DNA of 64,000 nucleotides, from contig NC_134643.1 in NCBI RefSeq assembly GCF_030463565.1, forward strand, positions 214,696,583 to 214,760,582, in the 5' to 3' direction. Below are positions 1 through 14,882 of this stretch, in pieces (the first letter of the stretch is position 1; each line of letters begins with the position of its first letter). The position numbers and the translations under genes are program-made. A model generated the notes under the pieces. The model saw only the letters and a list, made by a program, of their open reading frames with translations, had not been told where the DNA came from and ran no database searches. This DNA comes from Pelecanus crispus (taxonomy: Eukaryota > Chordata > Aves > Pelecaniformes > Pelecanidae).

Positions 1-3000
1 GTAGGATGAGCAGGATTTAATGCAGTATTTGCACAGACCTCCGGTATGAAATGCTGCTAGGAAAGTGTTTGGGTGGGAGAGGAAAGACGACTTACTTTTA
101 AAAAGGCTCAATTTAGAGAGGTCAGTAACTTAAATTTAGATACTAAGTCAACATATTGCTGAAACAAATGCCGCTCTTTTGTGTGCAATTCTACTCACTC
201 TTACCACTCATGTGCTTAAAATTAAGCATATGCTTAAATACTTTGCCAGATGAGGTCTTCAGAGCTCCATTAGTGCTGTATGTTTTTGCTCTAAATTCAC
301 TGTAATTGTTTCTCATTGAATAGATGCTCACTGAGTAAGATCTAAAAAGAGCATGGGAACAAAGGGGCCCTCAATCTGAAACTTTGATCCACACATTATT
401 CAAATACATAATGACTGCTTTGATTTATGGATTTATAATTCTATTGAGGCATTCCAGAGATTACCCAAAACATTCCAGCTCCAGTCGATGCTGGAGGGTG
501 TTACCAGAGCCCCTGCCTGGAATTAGAGGGATAAAATTCAGTTGCCTGTTTGCTGCTGAGATTACATCACAGATTGCAGGATAAGAGCAAGCTGCACGGC
601 AATGCACTCACTTATATTTGGTGCTAATTGCAAAGGCTTTTTTTTCCCCTGTCACCTAAGAAAAGCATCTGAAAGTACAGACTCTCTTCTACCCGCAGTA
701 TATAGAGTTTTGGCAGTATAACAAGACAGCAGACTACATAGTGGGTGTGTTGAAAGAAGGAGCAGATGGTAGATTGCTAGCACAAGGATTTAGCAATGCA
801 TTTAGAAAACAGATTATTTTGGAAGATGAGAAATTATGAAGTATGATTAGCCCCCTCTCCTCTATTCCCACTCCCCTCCCCGAGCATATACCCACAAAGT
901 GTTAGTTTGGCCGTGCACCATAGGAGTGACTCAGCTCCGATACTCAGTAAGACTTTTGCAGGAATTCAAACAGGTGACAGCTGTGCAGAAAGAAATGGCC
1001 TGCTTTTCATTTGCATCAATACCAGTTTAGATTTTTAAATTAATTTCACCTTACACAGCAGACCCACCCTGTTGCTAACAGAGAGGATTACGAGTAAAGG
1101 GACCTGGCCTGCAAGAAGGATTGTTCCCAGAGAATGGGGACTCATCACCCAGCTCAGGACCTGCTCTTGCTGTTGTCTGCTCCCCACCTACCACCACTCT
1201 TGTGGCTAGAGGTGTTTCTCACTCAGTGGGAACTCAGATCTAGGATGAGGACTTACCTTCATACCTCCCTGGCTGTAAAATTTCCTTTCTCCCATTCATT
1301 ACATATTGGTTATGTTGAGAGATTTAGGTGTGGGATAGAGTGTGATGGTTCTGTTGTATGAGCAAGCAGAAAGAGTAAGACTTCAGTAAGTGCTGAATCT
1401 CTTAATGTGATCCATATAGTCTGGCTTCTGGGAGAGAAAGAGCAACATCAGAAATGGGGGTCACCTGTACTGGTAGACCCTAGGGAGCCTTCTAGTTACA
1501 TAAGGAGTCCTTCCTTTCTTTAAAGGTGGTCTTATCATGGGGAGAGAATAGATGAAGGCCTTCGTTACTGCAAAACCCCTGGCAATGTGAGAAGAAACAA
1601 TTTTGAGTTTCTCCCTGCTGCTGGGACTCTGGAAGCAGGACTTAGGGGTTAGCCAGAGACCAGCTTGGGGAGTAACTGTGTTAATGTTTCCTCCAACTTG
1701 CACATAGTGACAAAAGGTGATTTAAGGAAGACAGACATAAGAGGGGCTGTAGAATAATATCTGGAAAGCTCTTCAGTGTGAGACAAGGAGCAGGAGCAGG
1801 GCAGGAAATATAAGCGCTTTTCTGGTATGGTGCTAGGAGGTCAATCTTTTTATCCACTTCTCTGCTTGATAGCCGCATCTCTTCAGTAGCTGCCGTCATT
1901 GGTGCAATAACAGGGACCCAATATGAACATCAGCAGGGGAGTCTCATGTCCTCAGTCCCTGTGGCGTCTTGAAACTAGGTAACGGCAAACCATGGAGACA
2001 ATACAGATCCTGGACAAAGAGTTTAATTTTGGTCCTTTCCAGTTCATCCTCTCATGATCTTAAATTCTTGTGACACAAGGGTGAGATTCACCTGGAGACC
2101 TAGATCACTTTGGATGTTTCAGTTTATGTCATCCTAGATAAGAGGTCTAAAATAAATCAGGTGCATTGCATTCTGAAGGTGCCTGTTTCTTCCAACAACT
2201 ACAGAAAGAGCCCAGAGTAATCATCTCACATATAGATAATTACTCATAGACATTTACGCTGGGTGAGATAAACTCCACCCAAAGATCCTGGTTAACTACA
2301 AGAAATGTTCTGTTGGTAGGAAAATCAGCCACCTGCAAACTAAAAAATAAATGTAGTGTGTTACCCATGCACAAGAATAGTGCTGAACACAGCTGTCATT
2401 CAGCAGTACACAGTGACTTAAGGCCATTAGGGAGAAGAGGAGGCTGTACTGATCACTGAGAGGAGATTCTCTTTGGAGATGAAAATGTCTACTTCAGTAT
2501 GAAATGACACTGGGTTTAGTATATCGTTCCCCCAGGTGCACCATCAGATTAGTTCATATGACTTCACAACTTAAATGAATTCTTCAGTGCAGTGACACTG
2601 GACGTGGTCACTCCTAGCAGTCTCCACCTGCCTGGAGATGATGGAACTGAGAAGGCAGACGAGAATTTTCTGGTGATCAAAGCAGCTATGTCTCAGCAAT
2701 TACGAGCAGCTGAGTGTTCAGATCTCATTTTTGAGTCGGGAGTTGAGTATAGGAAACTAGATCTTACATCATGCATCAACCACTACCTCAGCATTTCAGA
2801 GTGGAGGCACATCCCTCCAGAAACCACCTGTTTTCCATTCATGCTAAGGCTGTGTCCTTTTCGCTATCCAGAATCCCAGAAGAGGCTTCTTCTGGTTTTA
2901 GATAGACTGGTAAGTCTGGATGGTCTTGATCTCACAGAAAAGCCAGGTGCCTATAATCAGGAAGGAATTGCTTTTTTGTGGATAGGACTGATCTGGTGGT

Positions 3001-6000
3001 GGAACAAACTCACAAGGTAACACAGTCCTCATCTTCTCTTATGGAGTGTGGACTATAGGTACTCCTAAGATAGTGTCGATTCTGTTCTGAAGAACAGAAT
3101 TTATCTTGCATCTGTGTCGTCTGTGGTGGATGAAAGCTGGTGGAGAACTATCAGGTCCTTGACTTAGAGATGGTCAGCACCATTTTTGAAGAAGGCGAGC
3201 TGATTTTGCTTTGAAGGAGTCAATAAAGTGTTTTTTTGCTCAGAAAGTCATTGCTGAATATTAGTAATCCTGGTCACTCTCAGCTACAGCATTTTCTTTT
3301 GGGATCAGACTGTGGAGAGGCAGCTCTCAGAGGAGCCAAGTGCCTTTGCTCTCCCTCACCCTCCTCACACTCACTATAGCCGTGTCTAAAATGTAGAGTT
3401 GGCTTGGAAACCTCCTTTTGGAGACTTGTGATCACCAGGGACATACTGCCATTGGACTGACTGCTGGTTGCAAACTTTCCAAATGAGCTTTTTTTTTTTT
3501 TTTTACTTTTTTTCCCCCGCCTAAAAATGCTGATCTGACACAAAGAAAACATACTTTCGGAATGGGATGATTTTGACAATACTCTGACAGAAACCAGGCA
3601 AGTTTCCAGTGCAGCCCCACTTGCCAGGTGGGTTTCCAAACCCTCGTCGTTTCTTGTCGGCTCACGCGCAGCACCCCTGGCAGGCTGCCCTGCTGAATCC
3701 CAGGCACAAGGCTTGTGGGTACAGCAAGTTCCCAGAGCTTCCTGCTACTGCATCGAAAGAGCCCAGCAAAGGTGACCGATCTCAGGGCTGCAGTGCTAAG
3801 AAAGCCATCCTCCCTGAGTCTCCTCTCTGGGAGTCTTGGGAATGTTTGTAAATATTTGACACGCAAAATACCATCTTAAAGTTTTCTCAGATGACTTCTG
3901 GAACTTTGCCATTTCAAAGTTTTATTTGCTTTTGGAGTCAACTTTTTTTTTTTTTGTCCCTGTGGACCAGATCTGTGGAACTGAGCACGGAATAAAATGT
4001 AGATCCATCTGTTCGAGCTACCAATTACCTCGGACTCTGTCAACATGGAGGTGTGGCTGGACTGCCTGCAAACCGTCCTGGGAGTAGACATGACCTCTCT
4101 TCATCAGCTTCATTCTTTCCCCCTGGGAGATCTCCAGAAATGGTCCTACTCCCCCAACATCCTCCTGAAGGGCTCTCAACTGTGAGGCACCACAAGGTGT
4201 TAACCCTGTCAACCTCTCTTGTTCCTTGTGGCCATGAGGAAAGACTATTCAGCAAGATGCAGCTTTCTTTTTTTTTTTTTGCCAGGTCTACAATGGTCAA
4301 AGGCATGTCACTGTTTCCTCTGGGCTGGAGGACACAGGTCAGCCTCTACATGGGACCAGACCATCACCAAGGCCATCCCAGAGAACCCCTCACAAGTGAG
4401 ATGAGGGTGATTACGGCAGCCTGAAGACATGGTGGAAGCCATGCCAGTTCTTTTGACTACAGGATTACACATTCCAGTAATTCAGGGAAAATCTGCAATT
4501 CAGAATTAATTTTAGACTCCCTGCTTGTTCCTTGGTGGTTTGATTACAGCAGTGACACAACCAGCTTTGGAGAGCCTGGGTCTGCCCAGCAGGTTGTGAA
4601 AAGAGGCAGCCAATCTTTTTCATCCTTTTCTCACCTGGCGATCAGGTGGCTGCAATGCCCCAGTGCCTTTCATGGATGCTGCAGTCAGAGCCCTGCAAGA
4701 GCCTGACTGCTGTACAGCAGCGTCTCAGTAACCAAGTACGTGAAACCCGCTGGTTCCCAAGGGGAATTTAAGAAAACATAAATTTAAAAAAAAAAAAAAA
4801 TCTGGTGTTTTTTAAGCCAGGCTGGGGTTTTTGTGTTGAGGGAGGGGTGGATCTTGGGGATTTCACACGCAGCAGTGCCAAGCACAGCCAGGGAGCAGCT
4901 GGGAGCCCCTCACTGGTACAGGGCTGGGCTGGCAGCTGATCGAAAGCACTTGGTTCACTCTTTAAAGAAACACTTGAAAGGCTCCACCATGGGGGAAGAA
5001 AAACACAAGAGCAGTGGTATGAGGAGCTGGCTGAAGGGACAGAGACAGACTGCAAGCTGGCGTTTAGCAGCTGAAGCCTATTAAATGGACAGATCAATCA
5101 ATAGCCCTTTTAATAGGAGGGAAAGATCAATGTTTTCTCTTTCCCTGCATGGCTTACTGCTACCCCTGCTCCCATGTATTCACTTCTTATAGCCAGGCAA
5201 ATCTGGAAGAGCTGGACTGTGGGAGGCTGAATTTGGCCCAGAAAGCTTGCAGTGGAGCAGGATCCTGCTGGCCTGTGCTGGCTGTGGACGGGGTCCCCAC
5301 TCCATCCCCATCCAGCCAGCTGGTTCACCCATCCCTTGCACAGGACTTGAGGCTGCGCAGTGGCCATTGTCGCTGGGGGCAGGGAGGTGCGAACTTAGCA
5401 ACAGTCATACTGGTAAAAAGTCATACTGATAAACAGGGTGAGGTACGACACCTGGGTTTGATCAGAACCAAGTGAAAGAGAGATGTCCTTATGATTTATA
5501 CCCACAGCCAAGGAGGTCACTCTCCTGTTTCCCACAGTGGGCAATGCTGGAAGCTTCACAAGATGGGTCCAGAACCTCTTCAGTAAGCAGATGCGGTCTC
5601 TTCTAATTGGACATTAGCTTCAACCCTGCTGTGTTGCTTCAGAAATGTTCCTATCAGCATTTTGCAAGGATCCTGTACTTGTCCATGGGCAAGCAGAAAG
5701 CCCGTCAGTCTCAAGAGGCTGGCCTTCAGCAGTGGCCCATCCTCCGCCTACTTAATTCAGAAGGCTCCCGGGAGCAAGCCAGCATGCCTGCCTGCTTGTG
5801 CAGCCCCCACAGAAACGTGCAGCGCTCTAGACATGATTTTTATTCAGAGTCATGAAAATAGTCCACCCAGTCAGACAGGCACAGCTTTGTATTGTTAGGA
5901 GCTGGTTCCACTGGGGAATTTTTGAATTCAGATTGCCCAACTCTAGCTCGGCAGGGCTGGGTGCCAAGGTATTTGGGCACAAAACGGTCAAGTGAGGTTT

Positions 6001-9000
6001 CATTCTTTTTTTGTAAGCAGACAATATTTTTATGCCCCGTCATGGCTGGGCAATCAAAACAGCAATTAGGTTGCATCAGCAGATGTGCTTGCTTTTAGTG
6101 ACTGTCAGTCTGAACAGCGCACAGGCAATATTCTGTTCGGTACAAAGATCTTTTCATTTCCAAATATAACTTGGACCTTTAAAGTGCTTCATCAACCATC
6201 TGAAAAGCTGAGCAGGGGTGGCATTCACCTTTAGCACTCTCAGCCCAGAAAACTGCAGATGTTTATCTTTAGCACTCCTGTAAGGTGAGCAGAAAATGGA
6301 GCCCTTGCATCTGCTCGGCTAAGGCAGGCAGAGCATAGCCTGTGCCATCGTTCACAGTCCTAAATAGGAAGAACAGAGCAGATTCTGTTTTCATGTCAGC
6401 ACAAAACCAGCCCAGCTTCCCAGGTCTGCACGGCCAGCGGGAGCTGTGGCCAGCATGGCTCTTGGTCGTCACTCTCTCCCCTGGCGTGCCCTGGCCCGAA
6501 GTTAAGCAGCTGTGCCGAGAGCCAGGTAATTTCCCTCTGCGACCGGGGACAGTGACAGGTGCTACAAAAGGAGTACTCTGCCATGAGCCCTCTCAAGTCA
6601 ACAGAGAGAAATGGTGGCTCACATGGTCTGAGTGTCTTAAACAGAGGAGACAAACCATCTGCTGAGAGCTCCTGCCTCTGCAGGTGACTGGAGAAGGTGA
6701 GCCTTCAGATGACCAAAGCCAGGTGACAGGAATCCTACCTTGCACCTGCACATAGCATCTGCACCCATAATCTCCCAAATATTCAGCACTCCCAAATCCA
6801 CCGAGCAGCAGGGAAACTTGCTGGTACCCGTCACTTCAGAATGTCAGGTCTCAGCCATGCCTCAAGCTTTACAGGAATTTTTGCAGGTTGGGGCAGCTAG
6901 GGGATTAGGTACAATAATACACACAAATTTCACTCAAATTAGCTGAGATGCAGCAAGGTAGAGAACTAGGAGAGAGATCTGTCTCCTGCCTGCTCAGGTC
7001 ATCGTGGGTGCAGCCACGTGCCCATCCTGGCACCAAGGGAGGGCAGGAACATCCACCTAGTGGCACGGGCACCTTGGGTTACAGCACACCACCCTGGAAA
7101 CCCACTGCAAGCAGACAGTGCAGGGAAAGCTCAGGGTTTGAAAAGCACATAAGGTCCATTTTCATTTGAACCTCTTTGGTATTAACAGATTATGAATAGA
7201 GTTTAACAGGCTATTACATGCGGCAAGAGCACAACCTGGTCATCTTCCAGTTGTCTTCAGGCTGCCTGCAAGGAAATTAGTTTCACCTCTCCATGTTAGG
7301 TGGGTTTGTTTTATTTACAAACTACCCCTTCTAATAATGTTTGAAGTTAAGACGAACTCCTTATTTTTCCATATTGCTCTTGCTTCTGTTTTATTGACTT
7401 TGCTCTTTTCCCCCCCTCCCTCTCTTCCCTCCAGTCTGCATGTGTGTATCTGTGCTGAGGATGATCAGCTTGTAGGATGACTTATGATCCATAATTTACT
7501 GGATGCTACTGGAACTGGCTCAAAAATTAATTCTACATATAGGGTCTGAAGCAAAGCAAGTGAAGGTCACCTGAAAGTTTTTTACTGATTTCAGAAGAAT
7601 GCTGGATATTTTGTGCATGTAAGAAAAAAAAACCCTACAACGAAAAGAAGGGAAGCAAATTCTGCCTTCCAGCTTTGGCCCTAACCCATCAGTTAATCAC
7701 CGCGTCTTGCAGTGGCTGAAGCACCAGCTTCATGGTGAACATGGGATGAGCTGGAGAAAGGGTCCACGAGTGCTGAGAGGGCTGGGACTTTTCCACATGA
7801 AGTTATGAGGGTCCTGAGCTAGGGCTGATGGAGTGGCTGTGATGGATGAGCCCAGTACTGAGAGCCAAAATGTTCCCTGGGGCTTTCTTGCCAAAGTGTC
7901 CCTTGCGGACAGATTTCATCAGATGCAATTTAAAAGATATCAAGCTCTTTCCTAACTTCCTTTGTCTGTATAAATAACTACTGCAGTTGACAAAGGGCTG
8001 TTCCAGGATCATGAAAGGGATGGGAACTAGTACTCAGAGCTGGAAATGGGAGGACAGACTTGAGACAGCAGTGTTTTTTCCGGGCAAGCTGTCTGGGGCA
8101 CCCTTTAAGCCTTGGCAGCATCCTGAATCCTCATCACCTCCTGCAGGGCTGGGGCAGTGAGGCTGGGCACGGAGGGTCAGCTGATGATCTTCCACTCATC
8201 ACACCAATGGAGGATTTCAGTTGTGCAGCCTCCTTCCGATACACAGGGGTTTGGGGCTCATTGCTACTCATCCTATGTTACTGTGTTATTTCTGTCTGTT
8301 AAAACCGATACCAATCACCTCCACTTTACCAGCCTAAGTAACCTCCTCACTGAAGCTCAGCCACTAAGGTTCAGGGCATTAAGTGGCTACCAAAACAGTC
8401 TCCACTGCAGTGTGGCTTCTGCTTTCTCCTGCCTATACCAAGACAAGACTCTCACCAACACTAAGACTTGGGTTGTCTTCCTGCCCCAGACCCATGGCTG
8501 GAGAGTGGCTACCAATGATGACCTCAAGTGTCCATGTTTATTGAGCTAAAGCCTTAGGGATTGATCTGCCTAGAGTCCTGGGGACACTCAGCCATTTCTC
8601 CCGTGCTGTACGGAGCTGGGCATTGGGACATGGCTGTGGAACTACCCAGGAACAATGGGGCATCCCCAGAGCGTGCTGACTGCAGTCATTGGGAGAGCAT
8701 GGCTAACACACATGGGACACATCCACAGTAGTACCAGGGATACTCATGGTTAACAGGGGAACCCAAAGGTCAGGACCAGACACAAGTAAACGCTGAAATA
8801 CTGCCACACCCTAAAGCTTAAGCTCATCCTCTAACACCCACGTGCCTGAATTATACTCCCTTCACTCTCTGCATTGTCAATGGACAATTATAGGAATTCC
8901 CAGTGATGCTTCAGACGTCAAATGGGCCGATTTACTTTTTGGAAAGGTCCATCCTTCCCAGCTCACTGCAAAGGGAGTCCAGCATGTCTGTAGTCCTAAC

Positions 9001-9934
9001 TTAAACACCTCTGCTCTGCACATAACTTAGGTGAGCTGAATCCTGCCCAAGAGTTGTTCATGAAACTGCACAAACATGCACTGAACTCCTGGGAGGAAAA
9101 TGTTTGCTCATTCCCTGATTTCTTATCTGGTGCACTGCAAGCGCTAAAACAGGCCAAGGAATTTGGCTGAAGAACAGTGATGGACTAGGAGTGGAGATTA
9201 ACTTTGTGTGCCAAACAGGGGCTCTTGATGCAGTGGCATTTTGAAATAGATGGCAAAAGGAGGGTATGAACCACAAAGGAAGATGAAGTTTGCTTTTGAA
9301 AGACAGCCTAAGCCTTTTATTTTCAAATTCAATTTTGAAGTTGCTTAGGTGTCTTTTCTTTTTTCCTAACTAATTCTTATGCGATGGACAAACGTAGGGG
9401 GTAAACAGGGGAATCGCAGCACACTGAGTATTTTGTGAGCCCATTTATGTCCCCCTACCCTCCTCTATGGTTCAGCAACTATTGCAGAAGTGACCAGATG
9501 CCTACCAAAGTAGCTCATAGCAAAGTGCTGCCTGTTGCACATATTCAATAAAAGCAGCCATTTGAACATCCTGCTCCTTTGTGGATTTTTCAGGTAAGGT
9601 TTATATCCAAAGACCTGCTTTACTTGCAACAACTAGGCAGAAACATAAATAAGAACACTCATAACAGTGGCTGTTATAAAAGTACTATTAGTCAAAATCT
9701 CCACCTCACTTGTTGGATACTACCCCTTTAAATGATGATTCTGCAGTATCACCGGGATGTCCTGTGCAATGCCCTTAGTTAAAGATCATCTCTGCTGGCA
9801 ACTGATTTTTACGCTGATGGGGAAGAGCTCCAGTACAACCTAAGTAAGAGTACAGTCAAATCAAATGGTTTCTGGAGTGCTGCTGTAGAAAGACAGATTC
9901 AAAAGTTCAGTTCTCAGCTGTGCCCATGACCTGC
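1..9934. other. 5' intergenic flank, no gene recognised
   Basis: Apart from the homopolymer cluster at 3489-4800, I see no coding sequence, RNA gene or recent repeat. The longest open frames (142 codons at 2592-3020, 144 at 3432-3866 minus) resemble no protein I know and lack splice or codon support. Distal regulatory elements may be present but cannot be recognised from one sequence. Confidence 0.6.
3489..4800. repeat. Cluster of four A/T homopolymer tracts
   Basis: T16 at 3489-3504, T13 at 3943-3955, T13 at 4268-4280 and A15 at 4786-4800. No SINE body or target-site duplication was seen next to them, so I do not call them retroposon tails. No gene is seen in the sequence between them. Confidence 0.8.
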
Positions 9935-10060
9935 ACCATGACCTGCGCCAAGTCACTTCATCTTCCTGTGCCTCCGTTTCCGCTCCAACCTTTTTGCATT
10001 TATCTCCACAGCCTGTGAACTGGGCAGATGAGTTTCATTGTGTTTGTACAATACGTACTA
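9935..10060 (+). mobile_element. MIR-like ancient SINE relic
   Basis: GCGCCAAGTCACTTCATCTT and CCTGTGCCTCCGTTTCC match the core shared by amniote MIR/CORE-SINEs (gaccttgggcaagtcactt, tgtgcctcagtttcc). The flanks are degraded, so the edges are approximate. Confidence 0.5.
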
Positions 10061-11194
10061 AACCAGATCCGTCAGCCTCTTGGCACTGCCAGCGTTACCA
10101 GTTCTTGGGGATTTACTGCACGCCTGCATGTTCAGTGGCTCTCATGAAGTCTCCTTTCCTGCGATGATGCACTGAATTAATTTTTCATTTAAAACGAAAG
10201 TACATTTTTAGGCAAGCTTGAAAAAGCGAGCACTAGAAGATCATACCTGAGAATGGAAATAACACAGAGGTGAGGTGGTGGTATTTTGGCTACGCTAATC
10301 ATTATTTTTAACTTGCTGTTAGCAGCATGGCAGTAACACAGAAAGAGCACAAATGACATACCCACAATAGTAAAATTAGTAGAGTCAAAATGCTCCTGTT
10401 GCAAAGGCACTAGACAAGCAAACATCTAATTATCGTGTTTTAACAGTATGGAAACCCAGTTAATTTACCAGGGATTGCCTAATGTGTCTGCATATTCTGT
10501 TTACAAAGGAAGATTCTGCCATTCAAAGGCTGCGGGGTTGTCGGTGGGGGCTTTTTACCCTGTTTATCAGGCCAGCCCCACGCTCCTCTACACTCTGCTG
10601 CACATGATGCTGGCAGCCCGGCACTCCTCCCCTCCTCCAAACAGCGCTGCCGAGCCAAAATCTGCCTGCTCCCTATGTGCTGCACAGGGCAGCCCTCCAG
10701 GGAGTAAGAAAAGGGGCTGGCAAGGAGGAAGCCTGGACTTTCTATTTTTTTATTGTTGATTCCATGGCTGGCTTGTTATAGCGTGTGATGGCCTGCTAGC
10801 CTGTCTCTAAAATAGGGATAATGAGTCATTATCCTGCCAATAACAATGCGTATCTTTATTTAATTCTCCTCCTGGTGCACTGGGTGCCAGCAGGTGATGC
10901 AGACGGCCCAGGTCGGGCGACAGGGAGTGATTGCCAAGCAGCTGGGATGAGCATCCGGCGCCTGGGAAGGGCATGCGTACACCACACCAGCTACGGGACA
11001 GCACCCGAAAGCCACCTCACCCGTGGGCCTTTTGGGGAGGTGCTGGGGAGGGGATCACCACCCCAGGAAGCTGGGCACAGTGCGGTGCGCTGGGCAGAGG
11101 TGGAAAGCCCAGGAGCAGGGCTCCAGCTGGCAGCCAGATGCCTCCCATTGGATTCACTTGCATGAATAAAACACAAAAGGGGGTTTATCGCATC

Positions 11195-11270
11195 GCCCCT
11201 CCCAAGGTGGGAGGCAAAATGACTTGCCCCAAGGTCACCCTGGGAGCCTGCAGCAAAATCCAGCCTGCAG
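11195..11270 (-). mobile_element. MIR-like ancient SINE relic, reverse orientation
   Basis: AAAATGACTTGCCCCAAGGT followed by CACCCTGGGAGCC resembles the reverse complement of the same SINE core (agtgacttgcccaaggtcac). It is a short and diverged match. A fragment TAAAATAGGGATAATGA near 10809 may be a related piece. Confidence 0.4.
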
Positions 11271-11536
11271 CCAGATTTGCGAAGGGAGAGAGGAGATGAG
11301 ACCCTCTTCCAACCTCACCCATCTGCATAGGACACCCTGAGACTGCACAGCAGGGAAAACCTTGTTGTTACCTTACAAATAATTTGTTAAACTCAGCATT
11401 GAGGTAAGCAAGTTAAATCGCTCACTTGGGTAACTTTACGCTCAGATCCATCCCACCTTGGCAGTTTATGAGTTTCCCAGTTTATCTGATGCTGGGGGAA
11501 TGCCCAGTGCAGCTCCCCCGTGCCTGCTGCCACTGT

Positions 11537-11572
11537 GCCGAGCCGAGCTCCGCCGAGCTGAGCTCCGCTGAG
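11537..11572. repeat. Short imperfect GC-rich tandem repeat
   Basis: A 15-bp unit GAGCTCCGCCGAGCT at 11545-11559 is followed by a second copy, GAGCTCCGCTGAG, with one change, preceded by GCCGAGCC. A local slippage product with no gene context. Confidence 0.6.
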
Positions 11573-14500
11573 GGTACCTGCACGGTCCCGGCGCTGCCTG
11601 TATCTTGGCATCAGATCTCGCTGTGCTGGTGTGCCGCATACAAACCATTACATGCAATAACAAGTAAAGCGCTGCTTGAACCTTAGCACAAAGAAGCAAA
11701 AAACCAAAACAATAAATGCATTTTTCACAAGGGCAGAGACAGCAGCCTTTGAATAGGAATTGCTGGATCGGCTTATGACTCAGCTGGCTGCCCGCAGAGC
11801 GCTTCAACACATGCTCAACTTGGGACGGCAGCTGAGGCTCTGGTGGCTTTGTTGAATTCAAAGCAAAACGCGTGCGGAGATGCATGGTAAAGGGTGTGGG
11901 ACACGCTCGAGCTCTGTAGCACTGGTAGAGCAGGGGGGATGCCCACATACCCTCCCTCTGAGTGACGGGGTCACCTCGTTGCAGGCAGCCCCGCAGGAGC
12001 ATCCTGGCTGCGAAATGGCGGCCGAAGGGCGGTCCGTGCTGCGCACGGGGCTTGGCATGGCGTGGGGTGCAACATGCAGGGCTTGCAAGATGCGTTTCAC
12101 CACCCGGGTCAAGCCCTGCTTGTTGGAGTGGGAGGAGGGAACCAGCTCAGGCGCCAAAGTGTCTGTGACTGCTTAGATCATACTTATAATGTTTTTCTGC
12201 ATACGGATCTACGTAAATAAAAAGAAACCATTCATCTCAGCTGGGAGGACTGGCAGCCTTTGGAGTCACCCTGTCCACTGATATCCAGCCACCTTATTTT
12301 TTGCCTGCTCTTTGATTGCCGCCCTCCTCCCCCCACCAGCACTGTTCCCAGGGAATCGTCTTCATGAAATGGCCTTTTGTTCATAGGTGCCCGAAGCTGA
12401 CATGCCTCTTTGACTGGCTGCTTCGTTTCACGCCGACACCCTTAACTGCTGGTTTCATCTTCCTGGTAGCGATTGTCTCAGATGAAGTTTCAGTATCGCT
12501 GTTTCTCATCTGCGGCTTGAGAGTCCCATTTTCGCCAGCCAGAAGCCAAAACCCTTGCACTTGCCTGACCTCTGCAATTACCGGCGGGACTTTTGCTCCA
12601 CAGCTCTGCAGTCTCTGGCCATGGGGAAACTTTGGAGCAGGGGCCATACGGATAAGGCACAGGAGACCTAGAAACGGCACAGAGTTTATTTAAAATGCCC
12701 AGCTCTTGCTGTAGTTTCATTCAAATTCACTGCTGAGACCTCACTTGCTGTGAAGTATGGTTTCGACTGCAGTGTCATTTGTATATGAGATGGCAGAGAG
12801 CCTGTCCTTACCTCTGGAGGGTCTCCTCGTTTTCTACTTTTTGGCTTCTTAATCTAAAAGTCGCTAGCCACTGCAAGTCTCCCACGGATCTTCATGGGCA
12901 AGAGGCATAACAGCAATGCAAAGGAAAGTCTTAAACACAACTGTTCGGGGATTTCTCACCTCCAATGCATATTTATGCAAGAGCTTGTGCAAGTCTCTTG
13001 GTGCTGCTCAGGATATTCTGCTAGATGCATGTCACCTTTGGTTTTCATTATGCCGTGAACATCCGTCTAACTTCAGCCAGCAGCTTTTAATAACTCTTCA
13101 GCAAACTCCACACATTTGCCAATGCCTTCAGTGGTGTAAGGAGCCTGCAGCACGCATTTCTACCATCCTCTTAAAACATGAAGAGCAAAGCGTGTTAATA
13201 CTTCCGCAGCAGATTGAGTGGAAAAAAGGCAAGCCCGCCACATGCCCACAATGCTGTTACACTGAGTGGGTCCGTTTTTTATTTCAGCTATCACACTTCA
13301 GCTGCAGCGCATGGCAGTCTGGGCTGGAAACCCCCGCCATACCATTGCTGCACCATGGGTGTGTTCAGGTCCAAATGTGAACTTTGCAGATCAGTAGAGC
13401 ACCCAAATGCCGGTATCCCAGTGCAGTGCCCGTGGGAAGCCTGGCATCAGAATAGATCACCTTATCTCCAAGCCCCCTGGAAATTTTGCAGCAAGTAGGC
13501 AAGACATTTAAGATAAGTCAGAGGCCCAGAACCTGCCTGCCTTCCTATGGGCTCTTCTCAGGCAGCTCTCTGTCCTCCCGGGAAAGGCTGCCTGATGGCA
13601 CAGTGGCACCATGCAATAGGCTGGAGGCTCATGCTGCTGCTCACCAGCTCTGCTCGGGGGCTGGAAGTGGGACAGCCATTCAGCCCAGTGCCGGGGAAGC
13701 TAACTGGCTCTGCTCATGAACCAGCTCCAGCACACGACTGTCCCGTGTGTCAGTACAAGCTCTAGGAAGGTCTGGGCACCATGCTCCAGCACAGCCTATG
13801 GCCATGCCTTGGTTTATCCAAGGCAAGAAGTATTCTCCTCTTCTGATGACACACTAGCTTTCAGGGATGGATGCAACCACAGTACTGAGGGGGAGGGAAA
13901 AATCTGCCACTCAGCTTTTCCCCTGCACTAACCAGTGGCAGCTAATTAGATGGCTAATGTCCCACCAGGCCTTGTAGCTCTCCTAGGAAACCCTGCCTCG
14001 GCTAATCACTTTAGCATGAACTGCAGGAAAGTGTTGATAGCGGAAGCAAATGAGATCACATTAAAGCTATCACACTGCCTTTGTTGGTGAGAAGAACAAA
14101 ATTTATTTCCGTCCGTCACTCAGATAACTTCAGATACGCTGTGCATGCTCTGTTGAGCTCTTCCCATTGATGTCATTATCAAGAGCTCAGCAGTCACATC
14201 AGCTTTGTCTTCAGTTTTGAGTATTTTCCTGTTTTACTTTCTCTGCAGCTTATCAAATAAATATAGACACTGTTCTTTGATAACTCCACAGATAACTGCT
14301 CTTTCTGGAGTTGTTTTCACCATTCAGCACCTTGCATGAGTGGATCTCCACGTACTTCAGGAAGCCCTGAAAAAGAGTATCAGGAGGCAGATGGGCCCTG
14401 ATTCTCCAGTGTCTCATGTTGTCCTTAATAACTACATAAAGCTTTAAAACCTCCAAAGCAATTCCAGGTGTGAGAAAGAAGAATCCAGTTTGACAGTATT

Positions 14501-14882
14501 GCAACTTCTGGCTGCTTTTCATGACAAAGCTGGATGCCAGTGAGCATCATGTCTCTGGAGAATAACTCTCATGTTATAGAACACATAAGAAGTCCGTGGC
14601 AGCCCCAGAAGACAGCAGTCAGCTGTCCCAGCTCCCAGCACCTTGTTTTAAGGGCGAGCAACAGCACACAGAGGCAGTGGAGACTAGGGCTTGGGTACCA
14701 GGCAGCTTGGGAAAATGACACTGTTTTTGGCACTGAGGAGTTTCATTGCTGCTGAGATGCTCACCCAGGGCAGGTGCCTCCACAGCAACCGGCGAGCACC
14801 GCTTCTCATTTCTGAATAATCTCTCACATCCATCATCCTGGTGGGCAAAAGGAAAACATGCTGCAGAAAGGACATGCCTCGA

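Noticed and set aside
2592-3020. 142-codon plus-strand ORF in the 5' flank
   Set aside because: No recognisable domain or family, no supporting splice structure, and a length compatible with chance in 64 kb.
3489-4800. Poly-A/T tracts as tails of retrocopies
   Set aside because: No gene-like or SINE-like body is visible next to any of the four tracts.
11466-12002. 178-codon minus-strand ORF
   Set aside because: It spans the small GC-rich tandem repeat, overlaps other open frames on both strands, and its predicted sequence resembles nothing known to me.
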